From the NCBI RefSeq assembly GCF_002860405.1, contig NZ_NMWV01000005.1, forward strand, positions 248,001-312,000: a stretch of 64,000 nt of DNA. The letters are read 5' to 3'. How positions within the stretch are numbered: position 1 is the first letter of the stretch; the number at the start of each line of letters is the position of its first letter. Under the pieces are notes generated by a model, which made no database searches, was not told the DNA's origin, and was given only the letters and a program-made list of their open reading frames with translations. Below are positions 1 to 8,405 of the stretch, piece by piece. The DNA is from Bifidobacterium imperatoris (GTDB lineage: Bacteria; Actinomycetota; Actinomycetes; Actinomycetales; Bifidobacteriaceae). The translations under genes and the position numbers were made by a program.

Positions 1-468
1 TCCACTTCTGAAGACAAGTTGTCCTTCAGTGTCAAAGCCACGCGTTCCGGTGAGTCCGATCAGGCTGATTTCGCGCTGATGAATGCGGCATCGCCCACCA
101 AGCTTTCGGCTCTGGTGGTGCCGGATGATGTTACGGCTGTTCTCTCCGTGGTGAACACGTCTAACAGCGAGCATACGGTGACAATCAATGCGTATGATGC
201 GGATGGCAAGACGGTAAACAGCAAGGAAATAACCTTGGGAGCGAACGCTGCCCAGACCATCGCCGCCAAGGATTTCAACGATGGTGATACCGCGGCAACG
301 ATTTTCACGATGGAAGATGATTCACAGACGGTGGGCTGGGGAGCACGGCTTGAGCATGACAATCTTGGCGACGGCAAAATCGCTGGGCTGTCCGCCATCT
401 CAGCAACCTCATTGATGCCCGTCACCTCTCATGTATGGGCGCGAAGCAACGAGGCCATCGTTCGCTGA
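1..468 (+). CDS. DUF5719 family protein, C-terminal part (5' end outside window)
   Basis: The reading frame is open from base 1 to a TGA at 466-468, so only the last 155 residues are visible and the true start lies upstream. The visible part is rich in Ser, Thr, Ala and Asp and reads like a secreted beta-sandwich domain, with alternating hydrophobic strands such as TAVLSVVNTSNSEHTVTIN and a late VGWGARLEHD segment. This resembles the C-terminal region of actinobacterial DUF5719 proteins, which commonly lie next to the degenerate zincin gene found just downstream here. The assignment is by resemblance and context. The function of the family is unknown. A hairpin terminator follows the stop. 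Confidence 0.55.
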   Translation, partial: STSEDKLSFSVKATRSGESDQADFALMNAASPTKLSALVVPDDVTAVLSVVNTSNSEHTVTINAYDADGKTVNSKEITLGANAAQTIAAKDFNDGDTAATIFTMEDDSQTVGWGARLEHDNLGDGKIAGLSAISATSLMPVTSHVWARSNEAIVR

Positions 469-476
469 TGCGCCTG

Positions 477-509
477 CTGATTGGGGAATGCCTCACATTC
501 CCCAATCAG
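477..509. terminator. Bidirectional hairpin between convergent genes
   Basis: Arms 477-490 and 496-509 are a perfect 14-bp inverted repeat (CTGATTGGGGAATG) with a 5-base loop. It lies between the DUF5719 gene and the convergent zincin gene. The last codons and stop of the zincin gene lie inside the right arm, so the hairpin is partly coding. There is no long T-run on either strand. Confidence 0.6.
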
Positions 510-951
510 GATCGATTTCCTCGGGTCTGCGGCCATACAATTCAGCCACGCGCGACACCACTTCGTCGCGTATCGCCAGCTGAAGCTCCAGCTTTGTAGG
601 TGCTTCGGTCTGCATCGGCAGACGGTACAGCACCACGCGTGCGGGAATGCCGTGCGAGGCGGGGAAACATTGCGACGTCATATTCGGTTCAGATTGCCAC
701 GGCACGGGATCGGAGGGTGGCACATCTTCCACGGCGAACTGCAGCGGCCTGATCAATTCAGGCCAAGCGGTATTCAACCTGCGTATTTGCGCCGCCACCA
801 TATCGTCGAACATACCGGTGCGGGTGCGATAGCGAGGCATGCGAATGCCGAACATGGGGGTGCGCATACCCCTGCCATGACGGTTTCGATAGATTCTGGC
901 GTTCCAAGGTGGCTGAAGCATGATTTCCACCATAGGCCAAGGCGAAGGCAT
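493..951 (-). CDS. Zincin-like metallopeptidase family protein lacking HExxH
   Basis: This 152-residue protein resembles the Zincin_1 (DUF1025-type) family. The core MFDDMVAAQIRRLN, then FAVEDVPPSDP, then ARVVLYRLPM, then a C-terminal helix ending GRRPEEIDPD, follows the actinobacterial branch. In other branches the C-terminal helix carries HExxH. Here the equivalent stretch reads RDEVVSRVAEL, so the zinc-binding histidines are absent and peptidase activity is doubtful. The start is uncertain: ATG codons at 951, 933 and 921 are all in frame and none has a clear ribosome binding site. The 3' end overlaps a terminator hairpin shared with the upstream gene. Confidence 0.6.
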   Translation of the reverse strand: MPSPWPMVEIMLQPPWNARIYRNRHGRGMRTPMFGIRMPRYRTRTGMFDDMVAAQIRRLNTAWPELIRPLQFAVEDVPPSDPVPWQSEPNMTSQCFPASHGIPARVVLYRLPMQTEAPTKLELQLAIRDEVVSRVAELYGRRPEEIDPDWGM

Positions 952-1007
952 TATGCGCTAGGATTGGTTCATTGGTTGCAATCTCGTCAGCGAGGAGGAC
1001 CCGGCGA

Positions 1008-1826
1008 ATGCCAGTGCAGTCGTGGAGTGAACTTGATTTGGACGAACTATGCGCCAACGCCAGCGTCTTCGGATTCGACCTTGACAATACTTTGGCGAGC
1101 TCCAAACAGCCTATGAAACCGGAGATGATCGCGCGGTTCAGCGAACTGACGGCGCGTATACCAGTGGCGTTGATTTCCGGTGGCAGCATGGCTGTGGTCA
1201 CCATGCAGGTGCTTGATGTACTTAATGAGCACGCCGTGAAAAGCAATCTACATGTAATGCCCACGTCCGGCTCCCGATACTACCGTTGGCTCGATAATCA
1301 ATGGACTTTGATATACGCGCATGATTTGGACCAACCTACGGTTGCAGCCATTGAATCCAGTTTGGAGCGGCACGCCCGAGAGCTCGGACTGTGGGAGGAA
1401 CAGGTCTGGGGGGCGCGCATCGAGAACCGTGGCAGCCAAATCACCTTCTCGGCATTGGGCCAGTATGCGCCGGTGGAAGTTAAGCAGCATTGGGATCCTG
1501 ACGACAGCAAAAAGCAGGCGCTATGCGCATTGGTCAGTCAGGATTTCCCTGATCTGCGAGTCCGCACCGGTGGCTATTCCAGCGTGGATGTGAGCAAGCA
1601 TGGCATTGATAAGGCTTATGCCGTGCGTAAACTCGCCAGTGTGATGTCCATCAACGTTGACCGCATTGTGTTCGTAGGCGATCGCATGAGCCCCGGAGGC
1701 AATGATTATCCAGCGGTGATGGCTGGAGCCAGGGGAGTGGCTGTGCGCAATCCTCAGGACGCATTAGGGCTTCTGGACGCGGTATTAGAACGCATACCAG
1801 CGGTGTCTGGCTCGCATGTAGTCTGA
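1008..1826 (+). CDS. HAD-superfamily phosphatase (HAD-IIB, phosphomannomutase/sucrose-phosphatase-like)
   Basis: The ATG at 1008 has a GAGGAGG site 9 bases upstream (992-998) and gives 272 residues. HAD motif I is visible near the N-terminus as FGFDLDNTLASS, motif II as VALISGGS, and the acidic motif IV as FVGDRMSPGGNDYP followed by MAGARGVAVRNP. The cap-like middle and the GGxxxDVSKHGIDKA stretch (residues about 190-206) match type IIB phosphatases related to eukaryotic phosphomannomutase. The substrate is probably a sugar phosphate, but this is inferred from family only. It lies 6 bases before comF and may be cotranscribed with it. Confidence 0.7.
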   Translation: MPVQSWSELDLDELCANASVFGFDLDNTLASSKQPMKPEMIARFSELTARIPVALISGGSMAVVTMQVLDVLNEHAVKSNLHVMPTSGSRYYRWLDNQWTLIYAHDLDQPTVAAIESSLERHARELGLWEEQVWGARIENRGSQITFSALGQYAPVEVKQHWDPDDSKKQALCALVSQDFPDLRVRTGGYSSVDVSKHGIDKAYAVRKLASVMSINVDRIVFVGDRMSPGGNDYPAVMAGARGVAVRNPQDALGLLDAVLERIPAVSGSHVV

Positions 1827-1832
1827 TGCCTT

Positions 1833-2633
1833 ATGCCACGAGCACGAGCCTCAAGAGCAACGCTTCACTGTGATGCACCGCAGTCCATTCCGGTGCATAC
1901 GGCATTGAGCTCAGTTGCACGTGCCGCTTTCAACGTACTGTTGCCGCGCGGATGTGCAGGCTGCGATGCTCCTGATGACATATTATGCGCGGATTGCCTA
2001 GGATTATTTGCCCAGTGCAGGTTGCGTGATTTAGAGGTAGAATCCGCCACCGCGGGAGCCGGCTTGCCTGTATGGTCCGCCGCGATTTATCAGGGAGTGG
2101 CCCGTCATGCGATTTTGGAGTGGAAAGATCACGATGATGTGGAACTTGATGCCGTATTCTCCCAGATTATGGAGGCGCTGACTCTGCGCTGCGGCATTGT
2201 TCAACGTTGTGCTGCTGCCGGATGCAAGTCGGTATTGGTGGTTCCCGCACCATCGTCACGCGCGTCCATGCGCAGACGAGGGCGATGGCATACGTTGCCG
2301 TTAGCCCAAGCGGTAGTGCATGCTCTTCAATCGCAATCCATTGCCGCAATGATGACTCAGGCATTGGAAAGCCGTGCATCGGGTGGACGATCCGTGCAGC
2401 AGATATCATCGGCGCAGCGAGCACAACGCATAGGTGGAAATATTCATGTGACTGCACCATCCGCATATCGTGGTGCAGCGGTGGTGCTGGTTGATGACAT
2501 TGTCACAACAGGATCTACATTGCGCCAATGCGCGCAAGCATTGAGGCAGTCAGGAGCTCAGGTGCTTGGCGCATTGGCGCTTGCCGATGTAGCTGGTCAG
2601 CATTCCAACATGCTTCAGAGTGCTGAAATATGA
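1833..2633 (+). CDS. ComF family protein (phosphoribosyltransferase-like)
   Basis: The protein has 266 residues. A Cys-rich N-terminal zinc-finger-like segment (GCAGCDAPDDILCADC, about residues 40-55) is followed by a type I phosphoribosyltransferase fold with the PRPP-binding loop VVLVDDIVTTGSTL (about residues 218-231). This order is typical of ComF, which in Bacillus and Haemophilus helps import single-stranded DNA during transformation. In actinobacteria the role is less clear. The ATG at 1833 lacks a strong ribosome binding site and is 6 bases after the HAD gene, so translational coupling is likely. The 3' end overlaps the convergent histidine kinase gene by 19 bases. Confidence 0.8.
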   Translation: MPRARASRATLHCDAPQSIPVHTALSSVARAAFNVLLPRGCAGCDAPDDILCADCLGLFAQCRLRDLEVESATAGAGLPVWSAAIYQGVARHAILEWKDHDDVELDAVFSQIMEALTLRCGIVQRCAAAGCKSVLVVPAPSSRASMRRRGRWHTLPLAQAVVHALQSQSIAAMMTQALESRASGGRSVQQISSAQRAQRIGGNIHVTAPSAYRGAAVVLVDDIVTTGSTLRQCAQALRQSGAQVLGALALADVAGQHSNMLQSAEI

Positions 2634-3685
2634 TATTTGGGCAGTGTGATTTCAAAGTCGGCGCCGCGTTCGTCGTCAACGACTTTAACATTGCCTCCAT
2701 GAAGTTGGGCAGCCCATCGAGCGATGGACAATCCCAGACCAGTACCTCCGGATTCGGTGCCGGGGCCGGGCTTTCCCTTGACGAAGCGACGGAATATGGC
2801 AGAACGGTCCGCTGCGGCGATTTGTGAACCGAAGTTCACCACGTTGGTCACAATAGTGCCGTTATTCGTGTCTTCGTGAGTCTCGATAAGCACCGTAGTG
2901 CCATCAGGGGAGTGCTTGAGCGCATTGGCAATGATATTGGTGAACAGTTGCCTGAGTCGGTCCTGATCACCTTCCATTGTGATATCGCCGGGCACATGCA
3001 TCTGAATATCATGAGCATGGCCGCCATCGGTAATCTCCAATGGCTCTACGGTTTCGTCAAGGAACTCAGCCATATTGAACTGTTCGATATTCAGGCTTGC
3101 CGCTCCCGCCTCCATACGGCTCAAATCAAGCAGGAAGGCGATGAGATCGGAAAGACGCTGAGTCTGGGTGAGGATGCTTTCCAAATTGGCTGGCGTCGGT
3201 TCCGTAACACCATCCGCCATGTTCTCCACCATAGCCTGCAATGCTGAAACAGGCGTGCGAAGCTCATGGCTGACGTTGGCAATCATATCGAGCCGCATTT
3301 TATCCGCATGCTCGAGCTCTTCCGCCATCTCGTTAAAGGAACGGGCCAACTGCCCCACTTCATCATGGCGGGTCGGGTCGATGGTGACGCGCACGGTGTA
3401 ATCGCCGTCCGCCATCGCCTCGGCCACATCGCGCATCTGGCGTAGGGGAGCGGTAATGCCTCGGGAGAACACATAAGTGATGCCCAGTGCCACAACTAAG
3501 GTCAGCGGCATGGCAATCCAGCCGGACCAGCCGAATTTAAGCAAGAACCAGCACATAGCAAAAGCAATGGCTGTGGCGCACACAATGAGTGCGCTAAGTT
3601 CCAGCTTGAGGGAGGAGAATAAATCAACCGGCTTGACGCCGATAACGCCAAGCCGGGATTTCGTAGGTTTCTTTGCTGCAGCCAT
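2615..3685 (-). CDS. Sensor histidine kinase (HAMP, HisKA, HATPase)
   Basis: The 356-residue kinase has two adjacent N-terminal membrane segments (about residues 25-75) with almost no loop between them, so it has no sizeable extracellular sensor. A HAMP region follows (ITAPLRQMRDVAEAMADG), then HisKA with the phospho-acceptor histidine in ANVSHELRTPVSAL, then an ATPase domain with the N-box NIIANALKHSP and G-boxes in GTGLGLSIARWAAQLHGG. It probably senses a membrane or intracellular cue. The start ATG overlaps the stop of the response regulator gene (TAATG), so the pair is translationally coupled. The signal is unknown. Confidence 0.9.
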   Translation of the reverse strand: MAAAKKPTKSRLGVIGVKPVDLFSSLKLELSALIVCATAIAFAMCWFLLKFGWSGWIAMPLTLVVALGITYVFSRGITAPLRQMRDVAEAMADGDYTVRVTIDPTRHDEVGQLARSFNEMAEELEHADKMRLDMIANVSHELRTPVSALQAMVENMADGVTEPTPANLESILTQTQRLSDLIAFLLDLSRMEAGAASLNIEQFNMAEFLDETVEPLEITDGGHAHDIQMHVPGDITMEGDQDRLRQLFTNIIANALKHSPDGTTVLIETHEDTNNGTIVTNVVNFGSQIAAADRSAIFRRFVKGKPGPGTESGGTGLGLSIARWAAQLHGGNVKVVDDERGADFEITLPKYHISAL

Positions 3686-4407
3686 TACTCAGTAGGAGGC
3701 TCGAATGCATAGCCGACGCCATGCACGGTGCGAATCATATCCGCACCGAGCTTATGGCGCAGCGCCTTGACATGGCTATCCACGGTACGGGTGCCGGAAG
3801 CATCAACCCAGTCCCATACCTCTTCAAGCAGTTTCTCTCGCGTGAGCACTGATTTCGGCCTGCGCGCCAAAGTGGCCAGCAAATCGAATTCAGTAGGAGT
3901 CAGATGCACCTGTTTACCGTCAAGCGTGACAATACGCTGAGCCGGGTCAATAACCATAGAACCGAAATCGAGAATCTTCTCGTTCTCGGAGTTCTTGGCA
4001 ATGACCTTGGCACGTTCCACACGGCGCAGCAACGCCTTGCAACGAGCGATAAGCTCGCGCATGGAGAACGGCTTGGTCATGTAATCGTCTGCGCCTGCGC
4101 CCAATCCGATGACCTTATCAGCCTCATCATCTCGGGCGGTAAGAATCAGCACCGGCACAGGGCGCTCGGCAACGATGCGCTTGGTGGCCTCAAGCCCATC
4201 CATCACCGGCAGCATGATATCCATGATGACCAGATCAGGCCTGAGCTGAGAAGCCGCCTGCACGGCCGATGCGCCGTCTCCGCATACGCGTGCGCTCCAA
4301 CCTTCGGCAGTGATGCGCTGGGCGATGGCGGTGGCGAGCGTAGGTTCGTCCTCCACCACCAACACCGTACGCACCGCAGTGTTCTGACGCGCTGTGGTAT
4401 TGAGCAT
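3685..4407 (-). CDS. OmpR/PhoB-family response regulator
   Basis: The 240-residue protein has an N-terminal receiver domain (VLVVEDEPTLATAIAQRI, phospho-acceptor Asp in LVIMDIMLPVMDG, conserved Lys in YMTKPFSMREL). A C-terminal winged-helix Trans_reg_C domain follows (VHLTPTEFDLLATLARRP, then TRTVDSHVKALRHKLG and VHGVGYAF). It is the partner of the histidine kinase directly downstream (TAATG overlap). A GAAAGG ribosome binding site lies upstream of the ATG. It starts 33 bases after the stop of glgB on the same strand, so it may be cotranscribed with glgB, though no link in function is visible. Confidence 0.93.
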   Translation of the reverse strand: MLNTTARQNTAVRTVLVVEDEPTLATAIAQRITAEGWSARVCGDGASAVQAASQLRPDLVIMDIMLPVMDGLEATKRIVAERPVPVLILTARDDEADKVIGLGAGADDYMTKPFSMRELIARCKALLRRVERAKVIAKNSENEKILDFGSMVIDPAQRIVTLDGKQVHLTPTEFDLLATLARRPKSVLTREKLLEEVWDWVDASGTRTVDSHVKALRHKLGADMIRTVHGVGYAFEPPTE

Positions 4408-4439
4408 AAAAACAGTTACCTTTCAGCCTGTTGACTAGT

Positions 4440-6692
4440 TCAGTCTTCTGGCTTCAAGAATACAACTCCAAGAGCCGGAACAGTGATCTTTGCCGAGAAC
4501 GGACGCGAATGGTATTCGCCTTCCTCGGCTTCAACCGTACCGTTGTGGATATCGGAGCCGCCGTACTTGGCGTCGTCGCTGGTGAACACTTCGGTCCACT
4601 TGCCGCCGGTCGGAAGAGCCACCTGATAGTCGGGCCAAGCCTCACCGGAGAAGTTGACCACGACGGCCAGAGTCTCGCCCTTGGAGCCGATACGCAGGAA
4701 GCTCAGCGTGTTGTGATCTGCATCATCGCTGGTGAGCCACTGGAAGCCGGCCGGATCGAAATCCTGGCTCCACAGAGCAGGGTTGGCCTTGTAGAAGGCG
4801 TTGAGATCCGCCACATACTTCTGAATCTGGCGATGCTCCTCCCAATTCAGGCAATCCCAATCAATGGAAGCGTCGTGGTTCCATTCGCCCCACTGCGCCA
4901 GTTCGTTGCCCATGAAGGAGAGCTTCTTGCCCGGGTGAGCCCACTGGTAGCCGAACAGGGAACGCACGCCAGCCATCTTCTGCCAGCCGTCGCCAGGCAT
5001 CTTGCCGTAGACGGAACCCTTGCCATAGACCACCTCATCATGGCTGATGGGCAGCACATAATGCTCGGAGTAGGCGTACACCATAGAGAAGGTAATCTCA
5101 CCGTGATGCCACTTGCGGTTGATGGGCTCCTCGTGCAGGTATTCGAGGGTATCGTGCATCCAGCCCATGTTCCACTTCAGGCCGAAGCCGATGCCGCCTG
5201 CGGAAGTCGGTGCGGTGATGCCCGGCCATGCGGTGGACTCTTCGGCGATCATCATGATGCCGGGGTTGTTCTTGTATGCGGTTGCCGTGGCTTCCTTGAG
5301 GAAGTCGATGGCTTCCAGGTTCTCGCGGCCTCCGTAGATGTTTGGCCTCCACTGGCCAGGTTCGCGGCTGTAGTCGAGGTACAACATCGAGCTGACAGCA
5401 TCCACACGCAGGGCGTCGATGTGCAGATCCTCAAGCCAGAACAGAGCGTTGGCTACGAGGAAGTTGCGCACCTCACGGCGTCCGAAGTTGAACACGTAGG
5501 TGCCCCAGTCCGGGTGCTCGCCGCGCAGCGGGTCGGGATCCTCGTACAGCGGGGTGCCGTCGAAGCGACCGAGCGCGAAGGCATCCTTCGGGAAGTGGGC
5601 GGGCACCCAGTCCATGATTACGCCGATGCCGGCCTGATGGAGCTGGTCTACAAGGTAGCGGAAATCGTCGGGGGAGCCGAGGCGGGAGTCGACCGCGTAG
5701 TAGCCGGTGACCTGATAGCCCCAGGAACCAGAGAAAGGATGCTGGGCGAGCGGCATGAACTCGACGTGGGTGTAGCCCTCTTCCTTGACGTAGTCCACGA
5801 GCTGCTTGGCCAGATCACGGTAGGTCAGGCCCTGCTTCCAGCTGCCTGCGTGCACTTCATAGATTGCGACGGGGCCATTGGCCGGATTGGTGGCGCGGCG
5901 ATGAGCCATCCATGCATCGTCCTGCCACTCGTAGTGGGAGTCGGTCACGATGGAAGCGGTGTTCGGCGGCACCTCGTGCTGACGTTCCATCGGGTCAGCC
6001 TTCATTTCCCACTGATAGTTGGCATTCAAGATGTGGAACTTGTAATGTTCGCCGGCCTCGACGCCCGGAATGAAGATCTCCCACACACCGGAGGAGCCGA
6101 GTTCACGCATGGCGTGACGGCGGCCATCCCAACCGTTGAAATCGCCGACAACACGCACGGCATGAGCGTTCGGTGCCCAGACGGAGAACGCGGTGCCAAC
6201 CAGCTGCTCGCCTTCGGTGCCGTTGGCGCTGCCCATCGGGTCGTCGTAACGCAGCACATGGGCGCCAAGGGCTTCCCACAGCTTCTCGTGACGGCCTTCG
6301 CCGAACAGGTAGGTATCCATTTCGCCAAGGGTGGGCAGGTAACGGTACGGGTCATCCTCAACAATGACCTCGCCGCTTTCCCACTCGGTACGCACGCGGT
6401 AATCCGGAACGGCGGGATTCTTGGCGTCGCCCGCTGCCGGCACGGTGGTCACGAACACACCATTGTGCTCATGGCGCATCGGGTATTCGCCATCCTGAGT
6501 GATGACGGTAACGGCTTTGGCGAGTGGACGCAGGACACGAATAGTCACGGTGTCGGCATGCTTGCCGATGCCAAGATGGCCGCCGAGAACCTCGTGGGGG
6601 TTGTAGAATTCGGCGTTGCTCACAGCGTCGAGATCGCCCTGAGCAACAGGCACGGTGATGGTATCTTCTTTGATCTGCTTTTCAGTATCCAT
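4440..6692 (-). CDS. glgB: 1,4-alpha-glucan branching enzyme
   Basis: The enzyme makes alpha-1,6 branches in glycogen in the cytoplasm. The 750-residue product has an N-terminal domain with [13 protein letters not shown], a CBM48 domain ([20 protein letters not shown]), and a GH13 barrel. Barrel motifs are [28 protein letters not shown] (nucleophile Asp), [13 protein letters not shown] (acid/base Glu) and [17 protein letters not shown]-terminal beta domain ends the protein. Length is normal for GlgB. With GlgX at 26311 it covers glycogen branching and debranching. There is no usable Shine-Dalgarno site; a TAGACT element sits 7 bases before the ATG, so the mRNA may be leaderless. Confidence 0.96.
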   Translation of the reverse strand: MDTEKQIKEDTITVPVAQGDLDAVSNAEFYNPHEVLGGHLGIGKHADTVTIRVLRPLAKAVTVITQDGEYPMRHEHNGVFVTTVPAAGDAKNPAVPDYRVRTEWESGEVIVEDDPYRYLPTLGEMDTYLFGEGRHEKLWEALGAHVLRYDDPMGSANGTEGEQLVGTAFSVWAPNAHAVRVVGDFNGWDGRRHAMRELGSSGVWEIFIPGVEAGEHYKFHILNANYQWEMKADPMERQHEVPPNTASIVTDSHYEWQDDAWMAHRRATNPANGPVAIYEVHAGSWKQGLTYRDLAKQLVDYVKEEGYTHVEFMPLAQHPFSGSWGYQVTGYYAVDSRLGSPDDFRYLVDQLHQAGIGVIMDWVPAHFPKDAFALGRFDGTPLYEDPDPLRGEHPDWGTYVFNFGRREVRNFLVANALFWLEDLHIDALRVDAVSSMLYLDYSREPGQWRPNIYGGRENLEAIDFLKEATATAYKNNPGIMMIAEESTAWPGITAPTSAGGIGFGLKWNMGWMHDTLEYLHEEPINRKWHHGEITFSMVYAYSEHYVLPISHDEVVYGKGSVYGKMPGDGWQKMAGVRSLFGYQWAHPGKKLSFMGNELAQWGEWNHDASIDWDCLNWEEHRQIQKYVADLNAFYKANPALWSQDFDPAGFQWLTSDDADHNTLSFLRIGSKGETLAVVVNFSGEAWPDYQVALPTGGKWTEVFTSDDAKYGGSDIHNGTVEAEEGEYHSRPFSAKITVPALGVVFLKPED

Positions 6693-6699
6693 GCCCCAA

Positions 6700-6705
6700 A
6701 GTCTA
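6700..6705 (-). promoter_or_regulatory. Candidate -10 element for leaderless glgB mRNA
   Basis: On the minus strand TAGACT is followed by 7 bases (TTGGGGC) and then the glgB ATG. This matches the TAnnnT-to-start spacing of actinobacterial leaderless genes. No good -35 was identified. Confidence 0.45.
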
Positions 6706-6783
6706 CGTGTGTGGAAGTTGAAAACGCCGTATTAACGCGGTAAATATATCGAATTTCTGTCAAATTTGTCTTGCCTCAGGCAG

Positions 6784-6797
6784 TGTGAGCGTTCTCA
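6784..6797. promoter_or_regulatory. Weak LacI-type operator-like site between glgB and carD
   Basis: TGTGAGCGTTCTCA shares the left half of the perfect palindrome upstream of pyk (TGTGAGCGCTCACA at 18248) but its right half diverges. It lies 79 bases upstream of the glgB promoter element. A role in carbon-source control of glgB is only a guess. Confidence 0.25.
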
Positions 6798-6870
6798 TTG
6801 GGGCCGGTCCATGCCAAGTGGCACAATTATTCGAGTTTTTGTGTGTGAGCCGTCAGTTCTCGGAGGATAC

Positions 6871-7464
6871 ATGTCTTATCAAGTCGGCGATATGGTCGTC
6901 TATCCACGTCATGGTGCAGCAAAGGTGGAGGCCATCACCGAACGGACGGTCAAAGGTGTGACGCGCGAATATCTTCAGCTGTCCGTGCTGTCTTCAGATG
7001 GTCTGGTCATTAACGTGCCGGTCGATAACGCCAAGAAGGTTGGTGTGCGAGACATCGTTTCCGGTTCCGAAGTGGCCAAGGTGTTCGAGATTTTGCGTAC
7101 ACCGATTATCGAAAAAGAGATGAACTGGTCTCGTCGCTATAAGCTTAACGTGGAAAAGATTGCCACCGGCGATGTGAACAAGATTGCCGAAGTGGTTCGA
7201 GACCTCGCCCAGCGTGATGTGGATGAGCACGGTCTTTCCGCTGGCGAAAAGCGCATGCTGACCAAGGCCCGTGCGATTCTCACATCCGAGATCGCTCTGT
7301 CTGAGAAGATTGACGAACCGGAAGCACAGCGTTTGCTTGACGTGAACCTTGGCTACGAACCTGCTCAGCCGGGTGATGAGAAGCATCACACCGAGGAGCC
7401 GGAAGAAGCCGCGGCAGATACGCTTGCTCGCGTGGCTGCTGAAAAGAAGTCCAAGAAGAAGTGA
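6871..7464 (+). CDS. carD: CarD family transcriptional regulator
   Basis: The ATG at 6871 has GGAGG at 6862-6866 and gives 197 residues. The N-terminal CarD/TRCF RNA-polymerase-interaction domain starts with the hallmark YQVGDMVVYPRHGAAKVEAI. A helical DNA-binding C-terminal domain follows (NWSRRYKLNVEKIATGD, then VVRDLAQRDVDEHGLSAGEK). In mycobacteria CarD binds the RNA polymerase beta subunit and stabilises the open complex at housekeeping promoters. The final about 25 residues are an acidic then lysine-rich tail (VAAEKKSKKK). CarD followed by ispF is a common actinobacterial order. A strong terminator follows. Confidence 0.9.
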   Translation: MSYQVGDMVVYPRHGAAKVEAITERTVKGVTREYLQLSVLSSDGLVINVPVDNAKKVGVRDIVSGSEVAKVFEILRTPIIEKEMNWSRRYKLNVEKIATGDVNKIAEVVRDLAQRDVDEHGLSAGEKRMLTKARAILTSEIALSEKIDEPEAQRLLDVNLGYEPAQPGDEKHHTEEPEEAAADTLARVAAEKKSKKK

Positions 7465-7469
7465 GCATC

Positions 7470-7506
7470 ATCCCGGCCATCTGGAACGATGAGCCGGGAT
7501 TTTTTG
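7470..7506 (+). terminator. Rho-independent terminator after carD
   Basis: ATCCCGGC and GCCGGGAT arms (7470-7477, 7493-7500) are followed directly by a run of T. Confidence 0.85.
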
Positions 7507-7594
7507 TATCTGTCTTTACCACACGTATAGTGCTCGGACTCATGAGCTCAAGCGCATGCGTATGCTCTAGGTAGTGCGGAATATTGGAGGATTC

Positions 7595-8122
7595 GTGACT
7601 CGCGGCAACATGATGATTGGTCAAGGATTCGATGCTCACCGTTTCGCTCCGGCTGGTACCGGTCGCCCGTTGTGGGTCGCGGGTCTCCATTGGCCAGTGC
7701 CGGAAAATGCTGATTCGACCGTGGCGGCCCAGTATGAGGGCATCGAAGGCGATTCCGATGGAGACGTAGCCGCTCACGCGCTTATCGATGCGTTGCTCTC
7801 CGCTGCAGGGTTGGGAGATATCGGTTCATTATTCGGTGTGGGCGCCGATGCTCATGGTGCCGGTATGCATGGCGTCGATATGCTCCGCGAAACCGTGGGA
7901 TATCTAGCGCGGCACGGATATGCGCCCACTTCAGCATCGGTGGCGATTGTGGGCAATCGCCCGAAAATCGGTATGCGCCGTACCGAAGCCGAAGCCGTTT
8001 TATCCGAAGCGATAGGGTGTCGTGTCTCCGTCACAGCCACCACAACGGATCATATGGGGTTCACCGGCCGAGGTGAGGGCATTGCTGCCATTGCCAATAC
8101 CCTCGTTACATATACGGACTGA
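7595..8122 (+). CDS. ispF: 2-C-methyl-D-erythritol 2,4-cyclodiphosphate synthase
   Basis: IspF catalyses cyclodiphosphate formation in the non-mevalonate isoprenoid pathway as a cytoplasmic trimer. Visible motifs are the metal-binding [10 protein letters not shown] at the N-terminus, [19 protein letters not shown] with GDIGSLF, and the C-terminal [20 protein letters not shown] chose the GTG at 7595 because TTGGAGG lies 4 bases upstream. An ATG at 7610 is an alternative but is poorly spaced. The product has 175 residues, slightly longer than typical because of an inserted stretch near [20 protein letters not shown]. Confidence 0.93.
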   Translation: MTRGNMMIGQGFDAHRFAPAGTGRPLWVAGLHWPVPENADSTVAAQYEGIEGDSDGDVAAHALIDALLSAAGLGDIGSLFGVGADAHGAGMHGVDMLRETVGYLARHGYAPTSASVAIVGNRPKIGMRRTEAEAVLSEAIGCRVSVTATTTDHMGFTGRGEGIAAIANTLVTYTD

Positions 8123-8190
8123 TTCATACGGCTGGGGCCAAGTCTTGCCGTTATTACCAAGTCGCAACCGTTATTGGCGTGTGTGCACGA

Positions 8191-8365
8191 GTCGGCGCAA
8201 GAAATTCCGGAAAAGAGTCCATACTTCCCAAAATCCTTGTACTGACGGTATCTCAGTGCAAGGATTTCGGGAGATGTAGCAAATCCTCCCAAATTTCTTG
8301 TACTGAGAATGACTCAGCGCAAGAAATTCGGGAAGTATAGGTTCTCTTCCCAAAATCCTTGCGCT
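8191..8365. repeat. Cluster of palindromic repeats between ispF and znuB
   Basis: Two imperfect hairpins, 8226-8272 and 8287-8333, each have about 20-base arms of the form TCCCAAAATCCTTGTACTGA. They are flanked by single arms at 8191-8210 (inverted) and 8348-8365 (direct). The arms differ at a few positions, several of them compatible with G-U pairing. The cluster fills the 283-base gap between two convergent genes and may act as terminator or as an interspersed REP-like element. Confidence 0.75.
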
Positions 8366-8405
8366 AGGAGATGCTTGATTGTATCGAGCTGACGAGTGGT
8401 GTGGG

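Noticed and set aside
4431..6743. Long open frame of 770 codons on the plus strand opposite glgB
   Set aside because: It has no ribosome binding site or family resemblance. The minus-strand frame has all GH13 motifs. The open antisense frame is a by-product of high-GC codon bias.
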